Shown here: in pieces, positions 24,301 through 31,280 of the stretch
How positions within the stretch are numbered: position 1 is the stretch's first letter
Layout: each line of letters starts with the position of its first letter
Assembly: GCA_028583685.1 (NCBI GenBank)
Contig: JAMXIF010000048.1
Span: 25,797,173 to 25,861,172 of the forward strand
Source: Petaurus breviceps papuanus
Taxonomy: Eukaryota > Chordata > Mammalia > Diprotodontia > Petauridae
DNA length: 64,000 nucleotides
Direction of reading: 5' to 3'
Position numbers and translations under genes: made by a program
Notes under the pieces: generated by a model
What the model was told of the DNA's origin: nothing
The model's input: the letters and a program-made list of their open reading frames with translations, nothing else
The model's database searches: none

Positions 24301-27300
24301 GCAAGGTTGTGGAGGATTTTAGATGCAAAATTAAGAGTTGTTAATTTGTCCTAGATCTAATTGGGAGCTTATTGAGGAGGAGAGTGCCATGGTCAGATCT
24401 GTACTTTAGGATAATCCTTTTGGCAGTTCTGTGAATAGGACAGGGAGAAGATTTGAGGCTGGATGACCTAAGAGCTCTAAATCTCTGGTACTCTGACATT
24501 TGTTCCACAGACTATAAAGCAGCTGCAGCAGAGAATGTTGGAACTCAAGAAGACCCTCCAGAAGGAGCTGGTAAGTGATCATGGAAGTGAACTTCCATGA
24601 CTGGGCTGCCTGGGAGGCCAGGGGCAGGAGGGACAGACAAATGTATGAACCTTTCTTTTCTGGTGCTTTCTTCCTCTTAGCCACAACAGCCCCATCCCTA
24701 GACCTTGCCTGTATATCACACTTTCAGACTGCCATGTTTGCTTCAGGGCTCCCCCTAAAAGGAGCACAGCATAATGGGATAAACACTGAATTTTAAGTCA
24801 GAAGACCTAGGTTTGGATCCCAGCTTTGATCCCTTACTGCTTATGTGACTTCGGTTCAATCATTTACTTCCTCTTTTGGGTCCTCAGTTTCCTGTTCTGT
24901 AAAATGATGGGATTAGATCTGATGATCTCTAAGGTATTTTTCAGCTCTAAATCCTATGATGTCTTAAGGATCAACTTTCAGTTTGGCCCAATTTATTTAC
25001 TTGCCCCGTTTGCAGATAGGGAGAAGGCATGGGAGGAAATGCTTAAAACTTGGATTATTTCCATGCTGTGTGAGAAATGTTAAGACATCTGACCTACTTT
25101 CTTAGGAAGGAAGAAGGTAGCATATTTCAATGTTTTTCTCCTTTTTTTTCTTCTCTTCCAGAAAATTCGGCCTGAAAATGATATCTTTGAAGTTCGAGAG
25201 AAACCCAATCCTGAAGTGCCTACTGCATCCACAACTGTCACCAATAACTCAGACCTAAATGATTCTCGAGAGATAAATTTTGAATACCTCAAGCATGTGG
25301 TTTTAAAATTCATGTCCTGTCGGGAATCAGAGGTAAAAACACTGGTTTCAGTTTGCCCTCAATTTTTATTCCTTTATCAGTTTTCACACTGAGGTCCCCA
25401 TGCCATCCTATTTCTCTCTGTCCCTCTCCCATATTTAGGTTTAATAGCAGAATTACAATTCAGGAAATGATTTATAGTAGCATTTAATACATTTTCTAAA
25501 TTTAAATTCAGCTTTTCTTATAATAGTCATAATAAAATTAAGTTTATAGAGTCCTTTTGCCACCACGGTTCTGGGAGTTGGATAGTACTAGTATCACGCT
25601 CATTTTACAACTGAGAAAACCAAGCTTCTGAGAGCTGTGCTGCTCTCATCCCTGGTCACATGTCACTTACCAAGGCCAGGGCTTGAACCTGGTTCTTCTG
25701 ACCTCGGGTTCAGCTCTTTGACTGCTTCATTTGCTCTACTTGCCTATGAACTGAAGCTCTGAGAACAGTGAGCTTAGGCTCTTAAGGCCCCAAGCACACA
25801 GCTGCTCTGCAACTGATGGGTAAATCACTTCACATCTTTTTGAACTTTAGTTTCCTCAGCTGTAAATGGGGATGAGCACATGATATACATATATGTACAT
25901 GCATACAATTCAGTTCATATCATTTTAAATGTAGCATAATAGTTTTTCCTATATCTAGTTTCTAGAACACCCGAGAGTAGCCTATAAATAAATAACTCCT
26001 AATAAGGGAACAATGAAGGAAACAGGTATTAAGGTAATGGTGATAAAATGAAGTAAAACATCTTTTTTCTGTTTTGAAAGAAATGTTTCTTAAAATATCA
26101 CAGGGAAGGGGGCGGCTAGGTGGTGCAGTGAATAGAGCACCAGCCCTGGAGTCAGGAGGACCAGAGTTCAAATCTTGGCCTCAAACACTTAACACAAAAC
26201 TAGCCATGTGACCTTGAGCAAGTCACTTAATCCCAATTGCCCTACTTTCCTCCCTCCAAAAAAGAAAAAAAGCAAAAAAAAAAAATTTCACAGGGAAAAC
26301 AATGAAATTTTATGCATTTTATTTCAGTATATCCCTATTTTTTTTTTTTTTTTGCTTTTTGGAGGGGCAGTTGGGGTTATGTGACTTGCCCAAGGTCACA
26401 TGGCTAGTAAGTGTTAAGTGTCTGAGGCCGGATTTGAACTCAGGTCCTCCTGACTCCAGGGCCAGTGCTCTATTCACCACTTAGCCACCCCTGTTTTTTC
26501 TTTTTTAAGCAATCAGGGTTAAGTAACTTGCTCAAGGTTACACGGCCAGTTATTTCTGGGTGTGGTGCTGAGTGTCTGAGCCCGGGATTTGATCTCCAGG
26601 TCGTCCCAACACTGGAGCCGGTGCTCTTACTCGCTGAGCCACCTGGCCGCCCCTCCTATTTTTTTTTTCTTTCAATGGGATCTTATGTTAAGGGTCTGAC
26701 CTTTATTTAAAGGTGCCTTGTATTCAGGCCAATACATTAATAGCTAATAGTAGTCATGATAATAGCTAGCATTTATATAGCCCTTATTATATGCCAAGCA
26801 ATTTGCTAAGTGCTTTGCAGTTATCTCACTTGATCTTCACAACAGTCTTGCGAGGTAGGTACTATTATTATCCCTATTTTACAGATGAGAAAACAGAGGC
26901 AGACAGGAAGTGACTTGCCCAGGGTCATGATGCTAGTGTTTGAAGCCTGATTGGAACTCAGGTCTTCCTGACTACAGCCCCAGGGCTCTATCCATCGTAC
27001 CACCCAGCTTGTCTTGCACAGTACCTTTCACAGTAATACCTATCTCATGAGATTTTTGTGAAGATCAAATGAGATGTAAAAATGCTTTGTTACTTACAAA
27101 AGCTATATAAATGTTGGCTGCTTTTGTTAGTGGTAGTAATAATCACTTTCATTATTACTATTATGATACCTACTCTGATATTTTCCTCTGTCTATACATC
27201 ATCGTGTTATGGATGTGTCCCTGGGGGTGACAAAGGCTATTTGGTAGTGCCTGTGCTCTTGCAGATAATGAACCGGAAAGGAAACAGAGGCCTAGTGAAC

Positions 27301-28760
27301 TGAGAGGCTTATCCCCAAAAAGTCACCCATCAGAGAATAAATCTTTTTTCGCTACAGCCCAGGAAAACCTTTTTTGCTTTAATGGGGAGGGAAAATCAGC
27401 ACTGATGACAGAACAGAATACCCAAAGGAGCATTCATTTAGTAGACATAATTAATGGTCATTCATTACTATTGATAGAAAAGACTGGAATGGTTTAAAAA
27501 AACCTTTAAAAGGTTTTGCTGACTTGGAATATCACCCCAAATGTTGACCACAGACTGGTTCTTAGTAATGTCATCAGGCCATAGGCTAGAAATAAAGAAG
27601 TGTTCCCACTTTGGCCATTGCCACATGGCAGTCCTCATAAGCTGAGAGGAAGTATCTACAGGAATATCTAGGCAGCTCCTGCACCCACCTCCTAGATCCT
27701 GCCAGCACTGGGCATTCTGCTTGGAGTAAGCAACATCTCTTCTGTTTCAGGCTTTTCATCTCATTAAAGCCGTGTCTGTGCTACTTAATTTTTCACAAGA
27801 GGAAGAAAACATGCTCAAAGAGACCTTGGAGTATAAGGTAGACCTTTCTGTTGTTCTTCAGAGCAATTGAAGGAGAATAAAGTCTTAGATGAGAACAGGG
27901 GTAAAAATGAACCCTCTGGTGTCTGAGTCAGTAGATTGAATCTGGAAGAGTAAAAGTAACAAGCACTTCAGGTCATTTGGGGTGGTGGCCCCCTGACGTG
28001 AAGGTTATCTTGTATATCCTCTGCTTCTTTTCATATTTTATCATTGTTATAATCATAGTCTCGCCAGAAGACTTCTGGTAATCTAGCTTAGCCTTATGTG
28101 ATGCTTGAATCTTCTATGCAATGTCCCTGATAAGTGTTCCTCCAACTTCTGCTTAAATTCCTCCAACAATGAGGAACTTAGCTCTGAAAGCAGCTTTCAC
28201 TGTTGAGTAGGTCTGCTTGTTTGAAAGGTTTTCTTATCAAAATCTGCCTATGTATAATTCTCAGGTAATGAAGTAGGGTCTTGTTCTGGGTTATTCCCCA
28301 GACCTATAAGCATGATGCATTATACAGACTTAGAAATGCTAAGGCACTTCTTTAAGGGGCTTGTTACCCATTCCCTCAAACAACATAGTATGCTGAGAGG
28401 AGCCTTGGAACTGAGTTCAAGTCTCAACCTGTTGCCTCATTGTAGGCTAAAGTAGCCGATCTCTTCCAGTTCTATTAAGATAATATTCAGTTATCTTAAA
28501 GTTTAACCTGATGTCCTGCTTAGCAGCAAGAGGCCTGTGCAGACCAAAGCAACCAGTGACAAGTTGCTATAGTTGTTTTCCCCTCTACAGAGGATGGATG
28601 GCCTTTGAGAACTATCGCGTCCTCTTTCCTGTAGACTCTATTATCCTAATCATTTGTTGCTCTTCTGTTTAAATGACAGATGTCGTGGTTTGGGTCCAAG
28701 CCATCTCCCAGAGGTAGCATTCGGCCATCCATCTCGAATCCCAGGGTGCCATGGTCTTAA
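2856..28760 (+). CDS. GOLGA1: GOLGA1 (golgin-97), 3' part of gene: 13 coding exons to the stop codon
   Basis: Golgin-97 is a coiled-coil tether of the trans-Golgi network. Its C-terminal GRIP domain binds the small GTPase Arl1, and the coiled coil captures endosome-derived carriers. The sequence shows thirteen exons with AG/GT borders and compatible phases: 2856-2981, 4082-4177, 4662-4757, 4849-4944, 5804-5953, 6492-6587, 11110-11199, 12190-12292, 14332-14504, 23676-23828, 24511-24570, 25162-25332, 27751-27837 and the terminal exon 28680-28760. The 4662-4757 exon is extra relative to human, so fourteen segments are listed in all when it is included; they sum to 525 codons plus stop. The product aligns with human residues 282-767 as I remember them, with the end (SNPRVPWS) almost unchanged. 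All N-terminal exons lie left of the window. The insertions relative to human are the extra 32-residue exon, four residues in the acidic exon and three in the following exon. Confidence 0.97.
3060..3440. repeat. L2 LINE 3' fragment (+) followed by MIR fragment (-)
   Basis: 3060-3290 reads like the L2 3' region (cttcatgacttccctcatgg, then Pro/Ser-rich C/T sequence). 3300-3440 contains ttaagtgacttgcccggggt, the reverse of the MIR consensus. Both are worn. Confidence 0.6.
4082..4177 (+). CDS. GOLGA1: GOLGA1 exon w2 (coiled coil, 96 nt)
   Basis: Thirty-two codons, [22 protein letters not shown] followed by [10 protein letters not shown], matching human [21 protein letters not shown]...NTLETR. 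The acceptor is ttctttcag and the donor is CAG|gtactt. A run of 14 G lies 37 nt upstream of the acceptor (4031-4044), an unusual neighbour for a polypyrimidine tract. Confidence 0.95.
4385..4525 (-). repeat. CORE-SINE/MIR copy
   Basis: Reverse MIR-like sequence (agaaattgaggcatagg, then cacacagccagtaagaagg) in the intron between GOLGA1 exons w2 and w3. Confidence 0.6.
4662..4757 (+). CDS. GOLGA1: GOLGA1 exon w3: 96-nt coding exon not in the human protein
   Basis: An open phase-0 segment of 32 codons, [20 protein letters not shown] then [12 protein letters not shown], with acceptor tttctag and donor CAG|gtgaaa. It lies between the exons for human ...NTLETR and VRELEQTLQ..., which are contiguous in the human protein as I remember it. 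It would insert 32 residues of charged, coiled-coil-like sequence without changing frame. The intron after it is only 91 nt. It could be an ancestral exon lost in eutherians, a marsupial gain, or an alternative exon. Confidence 0.75.
4849..4944 (+). CDS. GOLGA1: GOLGA1 exon w4 (coiled coil, 96 nt)
   Basis: Thirty-two codons, [20 protein letters not shown] then [12 protein letters not shown], matching human VRELEQTLQASEEQLQQSKG...ETQIQEL. The acceptor is cattcag and the donor is CTT|gtgagt. Confidence 0.95.
5560..5755 (+). repeat. CORE-SINE/MIR copy
   Basis: Forward MIR: gcctgggtttgaattccacc, then cctcagcctcccaatctgta and aaatgtagtacctgcttcat. It lies just upstream of GOLGA1 exon w5. Confidence 0.7.
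5804..5953 (+). CDS. GOLGA1: GOLGA1 exon w5 (coiled coil)
   Basis: Fifty codons starting [20 protein letters not shown] and ending [10 protein letters not shown], matching human ...SSHVQQQALALEQQF...TTAEQGM. The acceptor is ttgagcag and the donor is ATA|gtaagt. Confidence 0.95.
6492..6587 (+). CDS. GOLGA1: GOLGA1 exon w6 (coiled coil, 96 nt)
   Basis: Thirty-two codons, [20 protein letters not shown] then [12 protein letters not shown], matching human RQLEQENAALKECRNEYERS...FELKKLK. The acceptor is attttcag and the donor is AAG|gtattt. Confidence 0.95.
6645..6830 (+). repeat. CORE-SINE copy
   Basis: Forward: gtgtggcagaaagatccatg, gaccctaagtaaatcattta, then gttaaactaggttatctctg. The 3' region is of marsupial CORE-SINE type. 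Confidence 0.6.
6927..7064 (+). mobile_element. Small non-autonomous hAT-type DNA transposon (138 bp)
   Basis: Starts caggggtggggaacctg and ends with the reverse complement of caggggtggagaagctg, so it has inverted ends of about 17 bp with few mismatches. Flanked by 8-bp target duplications, ctctagct (6919-6926) and ccctagct (7065-7072), with one mismatch. An 8-bp duplication and CAG...CTG ends fit the hAT superfamily. It has no coding capacity. Confidence 0.8.
7175..7430 (-). repeat. Dispersed marsupial-type repeat (LINE-derived?)
   Basis: Begins with a T run and continues ttttctccccctccctcccc, aagatggcatgcagtatgat, cacattagtcatgttgcata. I recognise this as a common repeat of marsupial genomes in reverse orientation but cannot name the family. 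A related copy lies at 18305-18530. Confidence 0.5.
7455..7845 (+). repeat. L2 LINE 3' end
   Basis: C/T-rich L2 3' region ending in the hallmark: gagcataaactgcttgatgg, then cttaataaatatttgttgaa. Confidence 0.75.
7885..8335 (-). repeat. Two MIR copies
   Basis: 7885-8010 (aaagcactctacatggtatc, tcatttgatcctcagagtga) and 8225-8335 (cctcaaagtcacacagactg) are reverse MIR pieces. The 80-200 bp between them shows nothing recognisable. Confidence 0.55.
8770..8905 (+). repeat. MIR/CORE-SINE copy
   Basis: tttgtagccagagaggtcct, gggcttgaatcctagctctg, then tgcaggcaaatcatttaacc: a forward MIR head. Confidence 0.65.
8920..10530 (+). mobile_element. 5'-truncated L1 LINE, 3' end of ORF2 and 3' UTR
   Basis: Matches the A-rich L1 ORF2 3' end: aaaactggaaagcagtctgg, tacatgacttagacatcaaa, aattagaagggaaat, ccatcagattggcaaagatg. 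This is followed by a purine-rich 3' UTR with agatttgcagtttcatatac, the same end as in the L1 at 60885. Frames are broken in several places. A short L2-like 3' end (acctggtacagagtaagcac...) interrupts it near 9590-9660. Confidence 0.75.
10560..10925 (+). repeat. Copy of a dispersed ancient repeat family (copy 1)
   Basis: Contains cctgtgcaaaggcacagaaa, gtgtagggctttaaaaacta, then gagtcacatggttaggtctg. Related copies in the window: about 13590-13990, 19130-19350, 23885-24440, 34420-35000, 49525-49725, 50055-50330, 52325-52770 and 55970-56530. I recognise the pattern from mammalian genomes but cannot name the family with certainty. Confidence 0.6.
11110..11199 (+). CDS. GOLGA1: GOLGA1 exon w7 (coiled coil)
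   Basis: Thirty codons, [20 protein letters not shown] then [10 protein letters not shown], matching human [30 protein letters not shown]. The acceptor is tttgtag. The donor CAG|gtctgt is weak at positions +3 to +5. Confidence 0.95.
12190..12292 (+). CDS. GOLGA1: GOLGA1 exon w8 (103 nt, weak splice sites)
   Basis: [20 protein letters not shown] to DQLKK plus one base, matching human AANLTAIIDEKEQNLREKTE...LERG. The acceptor ends in aag rather than cag or tag, and the donor is AAG|gttgga, far from GTRAGT. Phase 1 at the donor fits the next exon, which begins GG CAT. Skipping this 103-nt exon would shift the frame. Confidence 0.9.
12637..12800 (+). repeat. tRNA-derived SINE, type C
   Basis: taggtggcgcagtgaataga, box B gagttcaaatccagcctcag, gggcaagtcacttaacccc, a tail of aaagc plus A run. 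Target duplication aagaacatgc on both sides (before 12637 and at 12800-12810). Confidence 0.92.
13101..13277 (+). repeat. tRNA-derived SINE, type C
   Basis: ctaggtggtgcagtgaatag, gagttcaaatccggcctcag, cttaaccccaattgccttac, then cctccaaaaagc plus A/T run. Flanks share gagaaggggaa-like sequence. Confidence 0.9.
13590..13990 (+). repeat. Copy of the dispersed ancient repeat family (copy 2)
   Basis: gtttatattctgcagtgagg, then aatgaactgagcctaagagg, agcaaatgcagagaagacgt. This is the same layout as the copy at 23885-24440. Confidence 0.5.
14332..14504 (+). CDS. GOLGA1: GOLGA1 exon w9 with poly-glutamate run
   Basis: It encodes [18 protein letters not shown], matching human GHNSALLQIHQLQAELEA, then a divergent acidic stretch with eight consecutive Glu from a GAA/GAG run near 14455-14478, ending LQAQGEPN. 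The donor AAT|gtgagt is chosen over the internal ggtgag because it gives phase 0, as the next exon needs. The acceptor is ggcccag. The length is four residues more than the human segment. Confidence 0.9.
15279..15363 (+). repeat. (GATA)n microsatellite
   Basis: About eleven perfect GATA units (about 15295-15336) with variant GATTAGATA and GAGA units on either side. It creates a spurious Ser/Leu/Ile/Tyr frame on the minus strand. Confidence 0.97.
15725..15900 (+). repeat. MIR/CORE-SINE copy
   Basis: ccatgtaactttgggcaaga, ctgggcctcagtttcctcat, then tagtcccttccagctgcaaa. A forward copy with the CORE-SINE tail. Confidence 0.75.
15918..16228 (-). repeat. Dimeric tRNA-derived SINE (A-B), copy 1
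   Basis: On the minus strand, monomer A (16228-16081) has cacccacccagaaacacct and ends cccaattgctt. It is joined without an A tail to monomer B (16080-15934), aggggcagccaggtggcgca, with caccacacccagaaataact, followed by the A-rich tail (T run 15917-15933 on plus). The order, junction and diagnostic bases are the same as at 45889-46192. Flanks share an atttgttta-like duplication. Confidence 0.88.
17665..18115 (+). repeat. L2 LINE 3' region
   Basis: gcaaagatctgaccatatgc, gttgcctctaggataaaata, then ctttgcacagagcatcgcac: the L2 3' region in forward orientation. Confidence 0.8.
18305..18530 (-). repeat. Dispersed marsupial-type repeat, related to 7175-7430
   Basis: acatcattcatttccacaag, attttgagttacagattttc, then C-rich tracts and gggcaagatggatctctgta. 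The family name is unknown to me. Confidence 0.45.
18585..19090 (+). repeat. CR1/L3-type LINE 3' end
   Basis: tactgtgttcaattctgggc, gagcatccagaggagggtga, gaggcaaatctagttttgat, taagtggaatgggctgcttt: the well-known CR1/L3 3' region in forward orientation, about 500 bp, worn. Confidence 0.85.
19130..19955 (+). repeat. Dispersed repeat copy, then L2/L3-like 3' end
   Basis: 19130-19350 (ccctcaaggagcttacattc, ctaggaaatataatatg) belongs to the dispersed family. 19370-19955 is C/T-rich and ends agcacagggattgccttttt, ccttaataaacacttgttgc, the L2/CR1-type 3' hallmark. Confidence 0.6.
20360..23110 (+). mobile_element. Long L2 LINE copy (about 2.7 kb)
   Basis: A forward L2. The endonuclease-end sequence (tcttaatgcttggagatttc, tgaccacaaccccctgtcct) lies near 20760-21030. 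The reverse-transcriptase C-terminal region (tcattgaccacttcttcccc, tagatactttctcttcccta) is near 21940-21980. The 3' region ends ttctttgagggcagggactg, then gtgcttaattaataatcgtt. The reading frame is broken many times. A short MIR-like insert (20910-20990) is present. This is an ordinary old LINE. Confidence 0.82.
23676..23828 (+). CDS. GOLGA1: GOLGA1 exon w10
   Basis: Fifty-one codons, [20 protein letters not shown] to [11 protein letters not shown]. The second half (LNGEV...[14 protein letters not shown]) matches human PNGEV...LTQLQKEKQDLEQQLLEKNK and the first half is poorly conserved. The acceptor is ctgacag and the donor is AAG|gtaaca. It follows a 9.2-kb intron. Confidence 0.93.
23885..24440 (+). 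repeat. Copy of the dispersed ancient repeat family (longest copy)
   Basis: Starts attaagtgccagctgtgagc, then gctctcaaggagcttacatt, gagctgagctttaaagcaag, ataagcaaaggcatggagat, then ccatggtcagatctgtactt. It lies between exons w10 and w11, 70 bp upstream of w11. Confidence 0.6.
24511..24570 (+). CDS. GOLGA1: GOLGA1 exon w11
   Basis: Twenty codons, [20 protein letters not shown], nearly identical to human TIKQMQQRMLELRKTLQKEL. The acceptor is ttccacag and the donor is CTG|gtaagt. It is too short to show as a stand-alone open frame and was found by homology. Confidence 0.96.
24765..24965 (+). repeat. CORE-SINE/MIR copy
   Basis: ttaagtcagaagacctaggt, cctcagtttcctgttctgta, gggattagatctgatgatct, nearly full length, forward. 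Confidence 0.75.
25162..25332 (+). CDS. GOLGA1: GOLGA1 exon w12, start of GRIP domain
   Basis: Fifty-seven codons from [15 protein letters not shown] to [20 protein letters not shown]. The GRIP domain begins near [14 protein letters not shown] and keeps the Tyr that is known in this family to be required for Arl1 binding. The acceptor is cttccag and the donor is GAG|gtaaaa. Confidence 0.97.
25540..25745 (-). repeat. CORE-SINE/MIR copy
   Basis: cattttacaactgagaaaac, ccagggcttgaacctggttc, ttctgacctcgggttcagct: reverse MIR. Confidence 0.65.
26108..26286 (+). repeat. tRNA-derived SINE, type C, with target duplication
   Basis: gggcggctaggtggtgcagt, gagttcaaatcttggcctca, tgaccttgagcaagtcactt, end cctccaaaaaagaaaaaaagc. 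Duplication tcacaggga(a) before 26108 and after the A tail. Confidence 0.92.
26339..26656 (-). repeat. Two adjacent reverse SINEs: type C (26339-26492) and type B (26493-26656)
   Basis: Type C: gcagttggggttatgtgact, gatttgaactcaggtcctcc. Type B: ggttacacggccagttattt, ctgggtgtggtgctgagtgt. In transcript sense B comes first and has its own A-rich tail (aaaaaagaaaaaa) before C, so these are two separate insertions, unlike the dimers at 15918 and 45889. Confidence 0.88.
26745..27125. repeat. Near full-length MIR (-) and a MIR 3' fragment (+)
   Basis: 26745-27010 (catttatatagcccttatta, tgagaaaacagaggcagaca, tgacttgcccagggtcatga, ctctatccatcgtaccaccc) covers the whole MIR in reverse. 27030-27125 (aatacctatctcatgagatt, aaagctatataaatgttggc) is a forward MIR tail. 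Confidence 0.8.
27751..27837 (+). CDS. GOLGA1: GOLGA1 exon w13, GRIP domain core
   Basis: Twenty-nine codons, [20 protein letters not shown] then MLKETLEYK, identical to the human GRIP segment as I remember it. The acceptor is tgtttcag and the donor is AAG|gtagac. Confidence 0.97.
28680..28760 (+). CDS. GOLGA1: GOLGA1 terminal coding exon and stop
   Basis: Encodes [20 protein letters not shown] then PRVPWS and TAA. Human ends [26 protein letters not shown]. The acceptor is aatgacag. Confidence 0.97.
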   Translation: MSWFGSKPSPRGSIRPSISNPRVPWS

Positions 28761-29300
28761 AAGAAACCTGAGAATGGAAATTCCATGTGTAGCACTTTTT
28801 CTATGAAAAGAACACAGCACACCAGTCTGGGTGGGTTTTTTAATCACTGTAATTGCAGTATTTTGTACAAGCTTTGAAACATTGTTTACAAGACAAATAA
28901 TGGTTAGAGCTTCCTTCATTGCAAACTGATAGCCACAATATAGGGCCGATTTCAGAGATTGGGCCAGTTTTGAAAGGAAGGGGTTGCTTTCCATGGGCTT
29001 TTGTGGGTAGGATAACAAGTAGCTAATGGGAAACTCCTCTTTCACACAGTGCTGCTATAAATCCCCACTTTGGGCCCCAGAGGTTTGCATGTGGATTTCT
29101 CTAACCCCTAGTGCTAGCACTGAAGAGTTGTAACTATTACTGTCTGTCCAGAAGGCCAAATGTCAGTGGACAGCTAGTGCTATGAGGGGTTAAAGTGACT
29201 GATATCAGTGGTACAGGACAACCTGATTCCTCCAAGTTGCATCTTGCTGAATTTCCCAGAACCCCATATAGCCTCACATGTTTTTCAAAGAATTCCCTGG

Positions 29301-29470
29301 GGGCGGCTAAGTGGCGCAGTGAGTAAAGCACTGGCCCTGGAGTCGGGAGGACCCGAGTTCGGTTCCAGCCTGAGACACTTAACACTCACACAAAAATACT
29401 AGCCATGTAACCTTGGGCAAGTTACTTAACCCCAAAATTGCCCTCCAAAAGGCAAAAAAAAAAAAAAAAA
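29301..29470 (+). repeat. tRNA-derived SINE, type C, inside the GOLGA1 3' UTR
   Basis: ggcggctaagtggcgcagtg, cccgagttcggttccagcct, gggcaagttacttaacccca, long A tail. Target duplication agaattccctgg on both sides (ending 29300 and at 29471-29482). It is sense-oriented relative to GOLGA1. Confidence 0.93.
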
Positions 29471-31256
29471 AGAATTCCCTGGCATTTCTCTTCTAGTGGT
29501 TTGGATCCCAGGGAGGGTAAAATTTTAAAATGTCCTTAATCCCTCCCACCAATTCCTGAAGCTAGCTATGTCCTGACTTAAGAATGTGTCAGAAGATAAG
29601 ATTTATGCCTTGGGGGCTGATATTAGTCAGTGAGGGATATGCAACTTTCTGGAGGGATCTCGTTTTACTTTTCTTAAAGAAAAAAAATATTAAAAAAGGT
29701 GTTAATATAGTACTGAATATACTCAGTTGCCTTTTTAAACTCATATGTCTTGTACAGGTTGCTGGTAAACCATTTTAAAGCATACTTTTTAAAGCCAAAT
29801 TTGCTTGTAAACATTTCTTCTGTCCTGCAGTCAGTTTACCAGTGTTCTTAGAGAAAAATCAGAGAGGTAAAAGGAAATGCCTTCCATCCTAGATTCTGTC
29901 TTTCCACCTTCAATTCCATAGCACTCTTGGACAATCTCTTGAGAAATCAGTATCAGTATCTTATTTGTAGCAGAAACCTGGATTTGCTCCCAATTCTATG
30001 CACAGTTGAGACTCTAAGCAAACTTTGATATGGTAAGGACAAAATATATTGCCCCTTCTACCCTCAGGCCACAAGATGGAGAACTGCAGCACACCCTTGA
30101 TTGCCTTTTATGTAAAAACACTAAGCCTCCAATATGTTTATGAACACTACAGATTGTATGTAACAATATATAGGATTTGCAAAGCTGGCTACTTTGAAAT
30201 GCTCTGGCTATGATTGCTAGGGACCATTCTATTTACCAGCTATTTCTAAGGAAAAGTCAACATGTATTCAGCATAGTAGTAGGATCTTAAAATTCATTTG
30301 AAAAGATCATTTCAGAACAGTTTGTAGCTTGCTCAAGGCTTCATCATGGTTAACCACTGACTTAAGAACCAATTGCAGGACCATATATATGTGAATGTTT
30401 CATAAGCTCTGTTTTCACCAAATGGTTATTTCTTCTTGCCAAGTAACAAGGAAGGGAGATGCTTTCACAGCAAAATATTTATATTGATTTGCCTAATAAT
30501 GTACAGCAATACCTTGTATTCCCAAAGAAGGGGACAGCATCACTCTCCCCACAGCTCAGTGTCCATATTCAAGCCTATCCCAACTGCCTCTCAACAAGGG
30601 GAAGCTTTAAAAGGCTGATAAATTCTCACCAGGTCTGTGAGCTAAAATATTTTCTTTTATAACATGAGGACATGTTTAGAAGCATTTTATTTTTCCTGAA
30701 CAAGAGGCACTCCTACACAGAACTAAGTTTCTTTTACTTCTAATACATTCAGCATATGTTCAGCAAATTTGCTCAGGGTAATGGGAAAGGAACTAAGATG
30801 AGGTTGTGATGGGCAAGTCTGAGCAGCTACATACCCAGCTCAAACAAACACACCCTAGACTGGAGTCACACAGGCCCTGCTCCTTCCTGCCTGAGTCATC
30901 TGACCACACCGTCTCTCTCCCTTGGTACAGGTTAATTACATAGTTTTGGGAAGCTACTAACTAGGTCTCTGGGTACTTAAGTATTTTACAAGTGAACTGA
31001 TTAAGGGTTCCTTGCATGTTGATTTTTTTTTTTTAACTTAAGAGGAAGAGTGGTGTAAATAGTACTGAGTGATTGACTGGACACACTTTGACATGTATGA
31101 ACAACACAAAAAAATACACTATAGTAACACATACAGTCCATATGTATAATCCTTTATCTGAGCATTGGCTCTGGGTCTTTCCCTTCATGTTGTAAAACAT
31201 TCATTGTATTATGTAAAACTGTTGAATTCATTTGTGGTGCAATAATATTTTTGTTG

Positions 31257-31262
31257 ATTAAA
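31257..31262 (+). terminator. GOLGA1: Candidate GOLGA1 poly(A) signal ATTAAA
   Basis: ATTAAA followed by a GT-rich stretch about 20 nt on. It is the best candidate on the plus strand between the GOLGA1 stop and the convergent ARPC5L 3' end. Confidence 0.55.
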
Positions 31263-31280
31263 GCTCTTAAATCTAGGCTG

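Larger units (their letters stand above)
28761..31280 (+). other. GOLGA1: GOLGA1 3' UTR (probable extent)
   Basis: From the stop codon at 28760 the sequence runs to an ATTAAA at 31257-31262, followed within 15-40 nt by GT-rich sequence (ggctgtggtgg, then a T run). A UTR of about 2.5 kb fits the long 3' UTR implied by the roughly 5-kb human mRNA as I remember it. A tRNA-derived SINE (29301-29470) is inserted in it. Earlier or later poly(A) sites are not excluded. Confidence 0.6.

Noticed and set aside
26339-26656. A third SINE dimer
   Set aside because: The two units are of types B and C and are separated by an A-rich tail, so they are better explained as two separate insertions.
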